A DNA stretch of 63,508 nt from Methylobacterium pseudosasicola (lineage in GTDB: Bacteria; Pseudomonadota; Alphaproteobacteria; Rhizobiales; Beijerinckiaceae). Both the position numbers and the translations under genes were made by a program. The stretch covers positions 1 to 63,508 of the forward strand of contig NZ_FOTK01000035.1 in the NCBI RefSeq assembly GCF_900114535.1, written 5' to 3'. Below, in pieces: positions 23,270 to 31,287 of the stretch (position 1 is the stretch's first letter; each line of letters begins with the position of its first letter). A model generated the notes under the pieces. It did not search any database and was not told where the DNA came from. It saw only the letters and a list, made by a program, of their open reading frames with translations.

Positions 23270-24628
23270 ATGGCAACGCCGGAGGCGGCGACGGTCCCGG
23301 GGGACCAGATGCCGAAAGGAACGGCCTCCGAGGGGCCTGTGCGCGGCCGGATGAGCCGGCGCACGGAGCAGGCGATCCGCGACACCCTCGACGGGCGGCC
23401 GGGCGGTCGCGGCCGGTTCCTGCTGTTCGTCGGCCCCGCCGTGACGGCGTCGATCGCCTACATGGACCCCGGCAACTTCGCCACGAACATCCAGGCCGGC
23501 GCCCGCTACGGCTACGGCCTGCTCTGGGTGGTGCTGCTCGCCAACCTCACCGCGATGCTGTTCCAGGCGCTCTCGGCCAAGCTCGGCATCGTCACCGGCA
23601 AGAACCTCGCGGAGCACTTTCGCGATACCGTTCCCCGGAGCGGACGCTTCGCCGCCTGGGGCATCAGCGAGGTCGCCGCCATGGCCACCGACCTCGCGGA
23701 GTTCTTAGGGGGCGCAATCGGGCTGTCGCTGCTCACCGGCATGCCGCTGATGGCCGGCATGGCGATCACCGCGATCGTCACCTACGCGATCCTGCTGCTG
23801 GAGCACGAGGGCTTCCGGCCGCTGGAGATCGCGATCGGCGTCATGGTCGGCACGATCGGCCTCTGCTACGCGGTCGAGCTCGCCATCGCCCCGGTGGATT
23901 GGGCGGACGCCGCCAAGGGCCTCGTCACCCCAAGAATCCCGGACGCGCAGGCCCTGACCATCGCGGTCGGGATCATCGGCGCCACGGTGATGCCCCACGC
24001 ACTGTTCCTGCATTCGGGGCTGACCCAGGGGCGCGGCAGCCCCCGGAGCGACGCCGACCGGCGCCTGCTGGTGCGCTACTCGAACCGCGAGGTGGTGGTG
24101 GCGCTGCTGCTCGCCGGCCTCGTCAACATGGCGATGGTGATCATGGCGGCGGCAGCCTTCCATGCCGGCCACAGCGAGGTCGCGGAGATCGATCAGGCCT
24201 ACCGTACCCTGACCCCGCTGCTCGGACCGGCGGCCGGGGGCGCCTTCCTGGTGTCGCTGCTCGCCTCCGGGATCTCCTCCTCGGTGGTGGGGACGCTCGC
24301 CGGGCAGATGGTGATGCAGGGCTTCACCGGCTGGCGCATCCCGCTCCTCGTCCGCCGGCTGGTCACCATGCTGCCGGCCTTCGTGGTGGTGGCGATCGGC
24401 GTCGACCCGACTCGGGCGCTGGTCCTGTCCCAGGTGGTGCTGTCGCTCGCCCTGCCGGTGCCGATGGTGGGCCTGGTGGTGTTCACCCGCCGCCGCAGCG
24501 TGATGGGGGCCTTCGCCAACGGCCCGCTGACCCAGGTGGCGGCCATGGCGGGGGCGGCCGTGGTGCTTGGCCTCAACATGGTGCTGCTGGCTGCCGCCTT
24601 CGGGCTACCCGTCCCGGGGCTGGAGTGA
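23270..24628 (+). CDS. mntH: Nramp-family divalent metal (manganese) transporter MntH
   Basis: This 452-residue inner-membrane protein has eleven or so hydrophobic segments. The Nramp signature DPGNFATN lies in the first span (YMDPGNFATNIQAGARYG) and the second metal-site motif MPHALFLHSG in span 6. The consensus transport motif lies near SLLASGISSSVVGTLAGQMV. It uses the proton gradient to import Mn2+ (and Fe2+). The N-terminal 50 residues are a soluble extension. Its start is 21 bases after the MntR box, so manganese repression is very likely. Confidence 0.95.
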   Translation: MATPEAATVPGDQMPKGTASEGPVRGRMSRRTEQAIRDTLDGRPGGRGRFLLFVGPAVTASIAYMDPGNFATNIQAGARYGYGLLWVVLLANLTAMLFQALSAKLGIVTGKNLAEHFRDTVPRSGRFAAWGISEVAAMATDLAEFLGGAIGLSLLTGMPLMAGMAITAIVTYAILLLEHEGFRPLEIAIGVMVGTIGLCYAVELAIAPVDWADAAKGLVTPRIPDAQALTIAVGIIGATVMPHALFLHSGLTQGRGSPRSDADRRLLVRYSNREVVVALLLAGLVNMAMVIMAAAAFHAGHSEVAEIDQAYRTLTPLLGPAAGGAFLVSLLASGISSSVVGTLAGQMVMQGFTGWRIPLLVRRLVTMLPAFVVVAIGVDPTRALVLSQVVLSLALPVPMVGLVVFTRRRSVMGAFANGPLTQVAAMAGAAVVLGLNMVLLAAAFGLPVPGLE

Positions 24629-24698
24629 ACTGTTCCGGTTCACACAGCCTCGGCCGAAAGCAATCCCCAGCACAGCGCCAGGGCGGTCGTGTCGACCC

Positions 24699-25034
24699 TT
24701 AACCCGCCACGTCCAAGCTGTGCGCCGCGCTGACGAGGTGGTAGAACCGGCCGTCGAACATCTGCATCACCGCCTCGGTGGCGGCGTGGGATTCCGGGCG
24801 GATCGAGGAGGCCAGGCAGGCGTCGAGGGCCGCCTGATCCGGAAAATCCATCTCCAGGATCATGGCGATCGGCCGGGCGTCGGCATCCTTGGAGACGAGG
24901 CGCTGCACCCGCACCGCAGTGACCCCCGGGAAACGCCGCCAGAACGGCTCCAGCTCGTCCCGGACCCGGCGGAAGAATGCTTCCTCCTGGCCGTCGCGCA
25001 CCGTGCCCTCGTAGATCGCGGTCCTGGTCAGCAT
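24699..25034 (-). CDS. Small dimeric ferredoxin-like (ABM/EthD-type) protein
   Basis: This 111-residue protein begins MLTRTAIYEGTVRDGQEEAF. The alternating strands and helices (VTAVRVQRLV, IAMILEMDFPDQAALDACLA) suggest an alpha+beta barrel of the antibiotic-monooxygenase/EthD type. An AGGAGA ribosome site lies six bases before the ATG, which fixes the start. The gene is divergent from the glycine riboswitch transcript, so the pair may share a promoter region. The substrate is unknown. Confidence 0.65.
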   Translation of the reverse strand: MLTRTAIYEGTVRDGQEEAFFRRVRDELEPFWRRFPGVTAVRVQRLVSKDADARPIAMILEMDFPDQAALDACLASSIRPESHAATEAVMQMFDGRFYHLVSAAHSLDVAG

Positions 25035-25157
25035 CGGGCGTCTCCTGAGCTTCGAGCGGTCAACCGGCCAGCGCCGGGATCGCTCCCGGCGGGGTGACAG
25101 GGCGGCCGCGCTGTCCGCTGAGGCGAGGGCTCCGGCCTTCACCGGGGCGTCCGAATC

Positions 25158-25173
25158 GGGGTATCGATACCCC
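25158..25173. promoter_or_regulatory. Perfect 16-bp palindrome upstream of the glycine riboswitch
   Basis: The sequence GGGGTATCGATACCCC is fully self-complementary and lies 13 bases before the first aptamer. It could be an operator for a dimeric regulator acting on the riboswitch operon and on the divergent gene at 24699-25034. It is not a terminator, because no T-run follows. No regulator gene is adjacent. Confidence 0.45.
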
Positions 25174-25186
25174 AGCCCATCGCGAC

Positions 25187-25405
25187 GATGCGGGAGAGAC
25201 CGGGATCCACCCACCAGAGGGGGACCCGGCGCCGACGGAGCAACCGCCCCGGAAACTCTCAGGCACCGGAACCGTGTCGTCAGGGCGATCTGGAGAGCGG
25301 TGCAGCGGATCCTGTTGGGTCCGTGGGCACCCGCCGAAGGGGACGTCCGTGCCAGCCTCGCCAGGGCCGGCCGGATCAAGCTCTCAGGCACCGGGACAGA
25401 TGGGG
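25187..25405 (+). promoter_or_regulatory. Tandem glycine riboswitch (two aptamers)
   Basis: Aptamer 1 (about 25187-25275) holds GGGAGAGACC, GCCGACGGAGCAACCGC and GGAAACTCTCAGGCACCGGA. Aptamer 2 (about 25287-25405) holds ATCTGGAGAGCGG, GCCGAAGGGGACG and AAGCTCTCAGGCACCGGGAC, then AGATGGGG. Both contain the conserved CTCTCAGGCA...GGA core and the pairing GGAGAG. This is the gcvT-type tandem glycine aptamer, which usually turns on glycine-degrading genes when glycine is high. It sits 65 bases before the amino-acid dehydrogenase start, so it should control that gene and probably the following run. Confidence 0.93.
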
Positions 25406-25469
25406 CGCGCAACCGGCCAACCCGCAGGGGAGGGCCTCACCGCGTCCGCACGTCTCGGAGTTCCACACC

Positions 25470-26732
25470 ATGACCCACATCGCCGTCATCGGCGCCGGCA
25501 TCACCGGCGTGACCACCGCCTATGCGCTTGCCCAGCGCGGCTACAGCGTCACCGTCCTCGACCGGCAGCGCTACGCCGCCATGGAGACCTCCTTCGCCAA
25601 TGGCGGCCAGCTCTCGGCCTGCAACGCCGAGGTCTGGAACAAGCTCTCCACCGTGCTCCACGGCGTCCAGTGGATGATGCGCCGCGACGCGCCGCTGCTG
25701 ATGAATCCCACCCCCTCCTGGCACAAGCTGTCCTGGATGGCGGAGTTCATGCGCGAGATCGCCCATTACCGGCAGAACACCGTGGAGACCGTGCGGCTGG
25801 CGCTCAAGGCGCGCACCGCCCTGTTCGCCATGGCCGAGGCCGAGGGCATCGATTTCGACCTCAAGACCCGCGGCATCCTGCATTTCTACCGGGACCGGGC
25901 GAGTTTTGAGAAGGCGCATGCCGTCAATGCGCTGCTGCGGGAGGGCGGGCTCGAGCGCTACGCTGTGACCCCGGAGGAGATCCGGGCGATCGAGCCGACG
26001 CTGGCCGGCGCCTATGCGGGCGGCTACTACACCCCGTCGGACGCCACCGGCGACATCCACAAATTCACCCGGGGCCTCGCCGCCGCCTGCGCCCGCAAGG
26101 GCGTCCGCTTCGTCCACGACGCCAGCGTCGAGACGATCGCGGCCGGGGAGGGGGGCTACGCCATCGGCTGGCGGCGCGCTGACCGGCCGGCCGCCGACCC
26201 GCAGGCGCTGCAGGCCGACGCGGTGGTGATCTGCGCGGGCTGTGCCAGCCGGCGCTTCGCCGCGATGTTGGGCGACCGGGTCAACGTCTACCCGGTGAAG
26301 GGCTACTCGATCACCGTGAACCTGCTGACCCCGGAGGCGCAAGCTGCGGCCCCGGAGGTGAGCATCCTCGACGAGGCGGCCAAGATCGTCACCAGCCGGC
26401 TCGGCGACGAGCGCCTGCGGGTCGCCGGCACCGCCGAGTTCAACGGCTTCAACCGCGACATCCGCCACGACCGGGTGCAGCCGCTGATCGACTGGACCCG
26501 GGAGCAGTTCCCGCTGGTCGACACCGACCGGGTGGTGGCCTGGAGCGGCCTGCGCCCGATGCTGCCGAACATGCTGCCCAAGGTCGGCCGCGGCCGCCGG
26601 AAGGGGGTCTTCTACAACACCGGCCACGGCCATCTCGGCTGGACCCTCTCGGGCGCCACCGCCGAGCTCCTGGCCGAGGCGGTGGCCGCGGAGCACGCTC
26701 CGGAGGCCGTGAGTTTGAACCTGGCGGCCTGA
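25470..26732 (+). CDS. dadA: FAD-dependent D-amino acid dehydrogenase / glycine oxidase-like enzyme
   Basis: This 420-residue DAO-family flavoprotein has the nucleotide-binding motif IAVIGAGITGVTTAYALA (residues 4-21) and DadA-type features (ETSFANGGQLSACNAEVW, GYYTPSDATGDIHKFTRGLA, VYPVKGYSITV, NTGHGHLGWTLSGATAE). DadA feeds electrons to the membrane quinone pool while turning a D-amino acid into a keto acid and ammonia. The leader is a glycine riboswitch and there is no alanine racemase nearby. Glycine, giving glyoxylate, is therefore a more plausible substrate than D-alanine (inference). It is followed by 283 bases rich in hairpins and then the PLP-enzyme genes. Confidence 0.85.
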   Translation: MTHIAVIGAGITGVTTAYALAQRGYSVTVLDRQRYAAMETSFANGGQLSACNAEVWNKLSTVLHGVQWMMRRDAPLLMNPTPSWHKLSWMAEFMREIAHYRQNTVETVRLALKARTALFAMAEAEGIDFDLKTRGILHFYRDRASFEKAHAVNALLREGGLERYAVTPEEIRAIEPTLAGAYAGGYYTPSDATGDIHKFTRGLAAACARKGVRFVHDASVETIAAGEGGYAIGWRRADRPAADPQALQADAVVICAGCASRRFAAMLGDRVNVYPVKGYSITVNLLTPEAQAAAPEVSILDEAAKIVTSRLGDERLRVAGTAEFNGFNRDIRHDRVQPLIDWTREQFPLVDTDRVVAWSGLRPMLPNMLPKVGRGRRKGVFYNTGHGHLGWTLSGATAELLAEAVAAEHAPEAVSLNLAA

Positions 26733-26750
26733 TGCAGCCTGGAAGTCCGG

Positions 26751-26800
26751 GGCTCCCAAAGGACCAGCCCTTTGGCGGGTGATCAGGGCGGAGCCCTGAT
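26751..26800. repeat. Gene-end double-hairpin repeat (copy 1)
   Basis: Two short hairpins occur in series: CCCAAAGGACCAGCCCTTTGG, an imperfect stem of the CCAAAGGG/CCCTTTGG type (reduced here by one base), and ATCAGGGCGGAGCCCTGAT. The same two modules occur at 29344-29457, 52633-52727 and 61243-61292, always after a stop codon. They probably act as transcript-end stems or terminators. Confidence 0.75.
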
Positions 26801-26883
26801 GAGGATGGGAGCTTCGCTCCGCACCCGACAGGATCCCGGACGTCCCACGGCCGACGTGCCAGATCGGATTATTATGTATACAC

Positions 26884-26932
26884 TAGAGCATCATCCCGAA
26901 AGGTGGTTTCCGAATTTCGGAAAATATGGTGC
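26884..26932 (+). repeat. Gene-end palindromic repeat, AT-arm subtype (copy 1)
   Basis: The element reads TAGAGCATCATCCCGAAAGG, then TGGTTTCCGAATTTCGG, then AAAATATGGTGC. It shares the CGAAAGGTGGTTNCCG core with the copy at 59811-59856, and structurally with the GC-arm copies. This copy is degenerate in its right arm. It lies 151 bases downstream of the amino-acid dehydrogenase stop, in sense orientation. Confidence 0.75.
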
Positions 26933-26944
26933 AAAATCAAAAGC

Positions 26945-26987
26945 CTAGAGCATCGTCCCGGTTCTGATCTCCGGGACGATGCTCTAG
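26945..26987. repeat. Perfect 17-bp inverted repeat next to the palindromic element
   Basis: The arms CTAGAGCATCGTCCCGG and CCGGGACGATGCTCTAG flank a 9-base loop (TTCTGATCT). The outer part (TAGAGCATCGTCCCG) is the same arm sequence used by the Rhizobiales-type palindromes at 26884 and 59811, but the CGAAAGGTGG core is replaced by a short loop. It looks like a derivative that lost its centre. It sits 28 bases before the next gene. Confidence 0.8.
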
Positions 26988-27015
26988 CCGAGCCGCCCCG
27001 GATCCCCGAGCCGTG

Positions 27016-28155
27016 ATGCGCATGCCCCCTGCCTATATCGACCCCGCGACCGGAGCCTCCTACCCGATCGAGATCCCGCGCTGGCGGGGCGATTCGGGCG
27101 GCCCGCTGATGATCTCGCCGCTGCCCGGGATCGACCGGGGGCAGATCGATACCGGGGCGCGCTCGCTCTGGCGCTACGCCGCGTCGCTGCCGGTGGCGGT
27201 CACGGATCCGGTCTCGCTGGGGGAGGGCTGCACGCCGCTGGTGCGCCGGCCCTGGCGGGGGCGCCAGGCGCATTTCAAGCTCGAATGGTTCGCCCCCTCG
27301 GGCAGCTTCAAGGATCGCGGCGCCTCCGTGATGCTGTCGATCCTGCGCCAGCAGGGCATCGACGCGGTGCTGGAAGACTCGTCCGGCAACGGCGGCGCGG
27401 CTGTGGCGACCTACGCGGCCGCCGCGGGGATGCGGGCCAAGATCCTGGTCCCGGCCTCGACCTCGCCGGCCAAGACCGTGCAGATGCGCGCCGCCGGCGC
27501 CGAGGTCGAGCTGATCCCCGGCACCCGCCAGGACACCGCGGACGCGGCCGTGCGGCAGGCCGAGGAGATCTTCTATGCCAGCCACAACTGGCAGGCGCAT
27601 TTCCTCCAGGGCACCAAGACGCTCGCCTACGAGCTGTGGGAGGATCTGGGCTTCTCCGCCCCCGACGCGGTGATCATCCCGTGCGGGGCAGGCAGCAACA
27701 TCCTGGGCTGCGACATCGGCTTCTCGGAGCTGCTGCGCCGGGGGGCAATCGCCCGGCTGCCGCGCCTCTACGCGGTGCAGCCGGCCCATTGCGCGCCCCT
27801 GCATGCCGGCTTCCAGGCGGGGGCCGAGGATTATGTGCCGGTCACCCCGCGTCCGACGCTCGCCGAGGGCGCCTCCATCGCCCAGCCGGTGCGCGGCCGG
27901 GCGGTGCTGGCGGCGCTCCGCCGCTCCGGGGGCGGCACCGTGGCGGTCTCCGAGGCGGCGATCGAGGCGGCGCTGATGGAGCTCGCCCGCTCCGGCCTCT
28001 ACGTCGAGCCGACCTGCGCGATGGCCGCGGCGGCGCTGACCGACCTGACCGCGAGCGGCGCGATCGGCCCCGACGAGACCGTCGTGGCGGTGCTTACCGG
28101 CACCGGCATCAAGGCGACGCCGCGCATCGCCGAGCTTTTGGGTCTCGCCCCGTGA
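27016..28155 (+). CDS. PLP-dependent threonine-synthase-like lyase (candidate beta-hydroxyaspartate dehydratase)
   Basis: This 379-residue fold-type II PLP enzyme has its Schiff-base lysine at about Lys99 (APSGSFKDRGA) and SSGNGGAAVATYAAAAGM. The phosphate-binding loop is IPCGAGSNILG. Sequence style is that of the threonine synthase-like/threonine dehydratase group. No homoserine-pathway gene is beside it. Because it lies between an amino-acid dehydrogenase and a beta-hydroxyaspartate-aldolase-like gene, it could perform the beta-elimination done by BhcB in the beta-hydroxyaspartate cycle (inference). BhcB itself is a shorter serine/threonine-dehydratase type. The start may be ATG 27016 or 27022. 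Confidence 0.8.
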   Translation: MRMPPAYIDPATGASYPIEIPRWRGDSGGPLMISPLPGIDRGQIDTGARSLWRYAASLPVAVTDPVSLGEGCTPLVRRPWRGRQAHFKLEWFAPSGSFKDRGASVMLSILRQQGIDAVLEDSSGNGGAAVATYAAAAGMRAKILVPASTSPAKTVQMRAAGAEVELIPGTRQDTADAAVRQAEEIFYASHNWQAHFLQGTKTLAYELWEDLGFSAPDAVIIPCGAGSNILGCDIGFSELLRRGAIARLPRLYAVQPAHCAPLHAGFQAGAEDYVPVTPRPTLAEGASIAQPVRGRAVLAALRRSGGGTVAVSEAAIEAALMELARSGLYVEPTCAMAAAALTDLTASGAIGPDETVVAVLTGTGIKATPRIAELLGLAP

Positions 28156-28208
28156 GCCGCCGAGGCGACCGAGAAACGAAAAAACGCCCGATCAGGAGGA
28201 GACACCCC

Positions 28209-29330
28209 ATGCGCAACAACATTCCCGCCCGCGTCGGCATGCCGGTCGAGGAGATCGACACCCCCTGCCTGATGGTCGATCTCGACGCCTTCGAGCGCAA
28301 CGTCGACAAGCTCGGCCGCTTCATGAAGGAGAACGGCCTGCGCCACCGGGCCCATGCCAAGACGCACAAATCCTCCGACATCGCGACCGTGCAGATCGAG
28401 CGGGGCGGGGCCTGCGGCGTCTGCTGCCAGAAGGTCAGCGAGGCCGAGGCTTTGGTCAGCGCCGGCATCCGCGACGTGCTCGTGTCGAACCAGGTCGTGG
28501 CGCCCCAGAAGATCGAGCGCCTGGCCGCGCTGGCCACCCGGGCGCGGGTGCTGGTCTGTGTCGACGACCTCGGCAATGTCGATGACCTGTCGGCAGCTGC
28601 AGTGAAGTACGGAGTCACCCTCGAGGCTCTGGTGGAGATCGATGTCGGCGCCGGCCGCTGCGGCGTCGCCCCCGGCGAGCCCGCGGTGGCGATCGCGAAA
28701 AAAATCGCGGCGGCGCCGGGGCTGACATTCGCCGGGCTGCAGGCCTATCAGGGCCGGGCGCAGCACGTGCGCGACTACGCCGAGCGCAAGGCGTTGATCC
28801 AGGCGGCGATCGACGACACGAAGCGCACCGTCGACCTGCTGAAGGCCGAAGGGCTCGATTGCGCCATCGTGGCGGGCGCCGGCACCGGCAGCTTCGCCCT
28901 GGAGGGCGGCAGCGGCGTCTACAACGAGCTGCAATGCGGCTCCTACGTGTTCATGGACGCCGACTACCAGCGGGTGAAGGACGCGAGCGGCCAGCCGATC
29001 GGCGACTTCGAGAACAGCCTGTTCATCGTCACCTCGATCATGAGCAAGGCGAAGGCCGATGTCGCGATCTGCGACGCCGGCCTGAAGGCCCAGAGCATCG
29101 ACAGCGGCCTGCCCCTGGTGTTCGGCCGGAGCGACGTCGAATACATCAAGTGCTCGGACGAGCACGGGGTGATCAGCGATCCCGGCAACGTGCTCAAGCT
29201 CAACGACCGCCTGAAGCTGATTCCGGGCCATTGCGACCCGACCGTCAACGTCTACGACTGGTATGTCGGCGTGCGGAACGGCCGGGTCGAGGCGGTCTGG
29301 CCGGTCACCGCCCGCGGGATGACGCTGTGA
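28209..29330 (+). CDS. Beta-hydroxyaspartate aldolase-like / D-threonine aldolase-like enzyme (DSD1 family)
   Basis: This 373-residue PLP enzyme of alanine-racemase fold has its probable PLP lysine at Lys51 (HRAHAKTHKS) and the C-terminal metal-site motif PGHCDPT. Long stretches such as GVCCQKVSEAEA, NELQCGSYVFMDADY, AGLKAQSIDSGLP, YIKCSDEHGV and YDWYVGVRNG closely resemble BhcC of Paracoccus. BhcC joins glycine and glyoxylate to beta-hydroxyaspartate. D-threonine or D-hydroxyaspartate aldolase activity is the alternative. The ATG has a strong AGGAGGAGAC ribosome site. It is the third gene of the riboswitch-led run. Confidence 0.85.
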   Translation: MRNNIPARVGMPVEEIDTPCLMVDLDAFERNVDKLGRFMKENGLRHRAHAKTHKSSDIATVQIERGGACGVCCQKVSEAEALVSAGIRDVLVSNQVVAPQKIERLAALATRARVLVCVDDLGNVDDLSAAAVKYGVTLEALVEIDVGAGRCGVAPGEPAVAIAKKIAAAPGLTFAGLQAYQGRAQHVRDYAERKALIQAAIDDTKRTVDLLKAEGLDCAIVAGAGTGSFALEGGSGVYNELQCGSYVFMDADYQRVKDASGQPIGDFENSLFIVTSIMSKAKADVAICDAGLKAQSIDSGLPLVFGRSDVEYIKCSDEHGVISDPGNVLKLNDRLKLIPGHCDPTVNVYDWYVGVRNGRVEAVWPVTARGMTL

Positions 29331-29343
29331 TGGCGTCTGTACC

Positions 29344-29457
29344 GTCATGGGTTCCCAAAGGGCGAGCCCTTTGGCGGGTGCAGGGCGGAGCCCTGATTCA
29401 TCACGGCAGGGCGCTGCCCTGCACCCGCAAAAGGTCGCAGACCTTTTGAAACCATGA
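29344..29457. repeat. Gene-end hairpin array inside the glycine operon (copy 2)
   Basis: Hairpins occur in series: CCAAAGGGCGAGCCCTTTGG, then CAGGGCGGAGCCCTG, then GGCAGGGCGCTGCCCTGC, then AAAGGTCGCAGACCTTT. The ends GTCATGGGTT and GAAACCATGAC pair over the whole element, so it can form one large cruciform. It lies between the aldolase and reductase genes. Transcript levels may drop here, or the stems may stabilise the upstream mRNA. Confidence 0.8.
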
Positions 29458-29476
29458 CCTTGGAGATCGTCACGTC

Positions 29477-30406
29477 ATGCGCTTCATCTCGGAAGAGGAA
29501 TCCGCCGCCCTGGTCGATCACGCCCTGGCGTTCGCGGCGGCCCGGGAGGCGCTGATCGCCGCGGTCGCGCCGGGCACCACCCTGTTCCCGGCGGTGCTGG
29601 GCCACGGCTCGGAGCCGACCAACCGGTTCTCGATCAAGTCGGGATCGACGGCCGATTATGCCGGCCTGAAGGTCGGCTCGTTCTGGCCGGGCAATCCCGA
29701 CCGGGGCCTGCCGCGGCACAATTCGGTGATCCTGCTGTTCGACCAGGCTGTCGGCCGAGTCGACACGGTGATCGAGGCGGGCCGCGTCAACGCCTACCGC
29801 ACCGCCGCCGCCGACGCGGTGGCGGCGAGCGTCCTGGCCCGGCCGGATTCGGCGGTGCTGGCGGTGTTCGGCGCCGGCAACCAGGCGGAGTTCGAATGCG
29901 CGGCGCTCGCCCGGATCCTGCCGATCCGGACCGTGCTGGTGGTGGCGCGCGACGCGGCCAAGGTCGCGGGGTTCGGCGAGCGCCTGCGCGGGCAGGGGAT
30001 CGCCGTGGAGGTGCGGGCGGCCGATCCGCAGGAGGCCTGCCGGGCCGCCGACGTGATCGTGACGGCGACGCCCGCGCGGGCGCCCTTGTTCGAGGTCGAT
30101 TGGGTCCGCCCCGGCACCCATGTCGCCGCCATGGGGGCGGACGCGAAGGGCAAGCAGGAGCTGCCCCCGGCCCTGCTGGAGCGGGCGGCCCTCTACTGCG
30201 ACCTGCCCGAGCAATCGCGCACCATCGGCGAGTTCCAGCACGCCCCCGCGGCGGCGGATCTGCAGGCGATCGGCGCCGTGCTCCGAGCCGGGGAGGGGGG
30301 GCGGACCGACCCGAAGGCGATCACGGTGTTCGATTCCTCCGGCATCGCCCTCCAGGACCTGACCATCGCCCGGGCGATCCTCGCCAAAGCGGACGGGCGC
30401 GGGTAG
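29477..30406 (+). CDS. Ornithine cyclodeaminase family protein (candidate iminosuccinate reductase)
   Basis: This 309-residue enzyme is of the ornithine cyclodeaminase/mu-crystallin family, with the NAD(P)-binding motif VFGAGNQAEFECAAL (about 134-148). It also shows VNAYRTAAADAVAA, GTHVAAMGADAKGKQELPP and DSSGIALQDL. In the beta-hydroxyaspartate cycle BhcD belongs to this same family and reduces iminosuccinate to L-aspartate. Position directly after a BhcC-like gene makes that role likely here. Alternatives are N-methyl amino acid or proline-type imine reductases. The length is normal. Confidence 0.82.
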   Translation: MRFISEEESAALVDHALAFAAAREALIAAVAPGTTLFPAVLGHGSEPTNRFSIKSGSTADYAGLKVGSFWPGNPDRGLPRHNSVILLFDQAVGRVDTVIEAGRVNAYRTAAADAVAASVLARPDSAVLAVFGAGNQAEFECAALARILPIRTVLVVARDAAKVAGFGERLRGQGIAVEVRAADPQEACRAADVIVTATPARAPLFEVDWVRPGTHVAAMGADAKGKQELPPALLERAALYCDLPEQSRTIGEFQHAPAAADLQAIGAVLRAGEGGRTDPKAITVFDSSGIALQDLTIARAILAKADGRG

Positions 30407-30454
30407 GGGACGCCGACGCCGGCCCTCCCCCGGCCCGGCGGAGGACAAAGCGGC

Positions 30455-31216
30455 ATGCAGGACAGGCAGATCCGGGTCATCGGCATCGGCACGGGCGATC
30501 CCGAGCACCTGACCCTCCAGGCGGTGCGGGCGCTCTCCGATGTCGACGCGGTGTTCGTGCTCGACAAGCGCGCCGAGACCGCCGACCTCGTCGACATCCG
30601 CAAGCGGATCTGCGCCGCCCATATCCGAAACCCCCACCGGGTCGTCACCGTCGAGGACCCGCCCCGGGAGCGCCGCCCGGCCGATTACGGCGCCACCGTC
30701 GAGGCCTGGCATGCGGCCCGGGCCGAGCGGCTGGAGGCGGCCTTCGCGGCGGAACTCGATACGGGTCAGGTCGGGGCGATCCTGGTCTGGGGCGACCCGG
30801 CCCTCTACGACAGCACCCTGCGGATCCTCGACCGCATTGCGTCGCGCGGGCGTCTCGCCCTGAGCTACGCCGTGATCCCCGGCCTCTCCAGCGTGCAGGT
30901 CCTGGCCGCCCGCCACGGCGTGCCGCTCAACGCCATCGGCGGCCCGGTGCTGATTACCACCGGGCGCCGCCTCGCCGCGGGCTGGCCGGAGGATGCCGAG
31001 AGCGTCGTGGTGATGCTCGACGGCGATCCGAGCTTCGCCCATCTCGACCCGGATCTGACGATCTACTGGGGCGCCTATCTCGGCAGCCCGGACGAGATTT
31101 TGGTCTCCGGCCGCCTCGGCACAGTTGGCGACGAGATCCGGCGGGTCCGGGGCGAGGCCCGGGCGCGGCACGGCTGGATCATGGATATTTATTTGTTACG
31201 CCGGCTTGCTGCGTGA
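30455..31216 (+). CDS. cobF: Precorrin-6A synthase (deacetylating)
   Basis: This 253-residue SAM-dependent tetrapyrrole methylase begins MQDRQIRVIGIGTGDPEHLT. It carries VWGDPALYDSTLRILDRI and VIPGLSSVQVLAARHGVPLN and resembles CobF of the aerobic cobalamin route, which methylates precorrin-5 at C-1 and releases the acetyl group. It is an isolated cob gene, 48 bases after the reductase gene. That spacing suggests readthrough, although no functional link to glycine metabolism is known. In Methylobacterium, cobalamin is needed for the ethylmalonyl-CoA pathway mutases. Confidence 0.9.
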   Translation: MQDRQIRVIGIGTGDPEHLTLQAVRALSDVDAVFVLDKRAETADLVDIRKRICAAHIRNPHRVVTVEDPPRERRPADYGATVEAWHAARAERLEAAFAAELDTGQVGAILVWGDPALYDSTLRILDRIASRGRLALSYAVIPGLSSVQVLAARHGVPLNAIGGPVLITTGRRLAAGWPEDAESVVVMLDGDPSFAHLDPDLTIYWGAYLGSPDEILVSGRLGTVGDEIRRVRGEARARHGWIMDIYLLRRLAA

Positions 31217-31287
31217 GGGGATCCAAGCGCCCCCGCCGTGACCCCGCCGCCACGGACAGGGCGGCCCGACCCGGCTAGACCGCCGCC

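Noticed and set aside
25158..25173. The GGGGTATCGATACCCC palindrome as an intrinsic terminator
   Set aside because: It has no loop or T-run and it precedes rather than follows a gene.
25470..26732. Simple D-alanine catabolism (dadA with alanine racemase)
   Set aside because: No racemase or Lrp-type regulator is adjacent, and the glycine riboswitch and neighbours point to glycine. It is kept only as an alternative.
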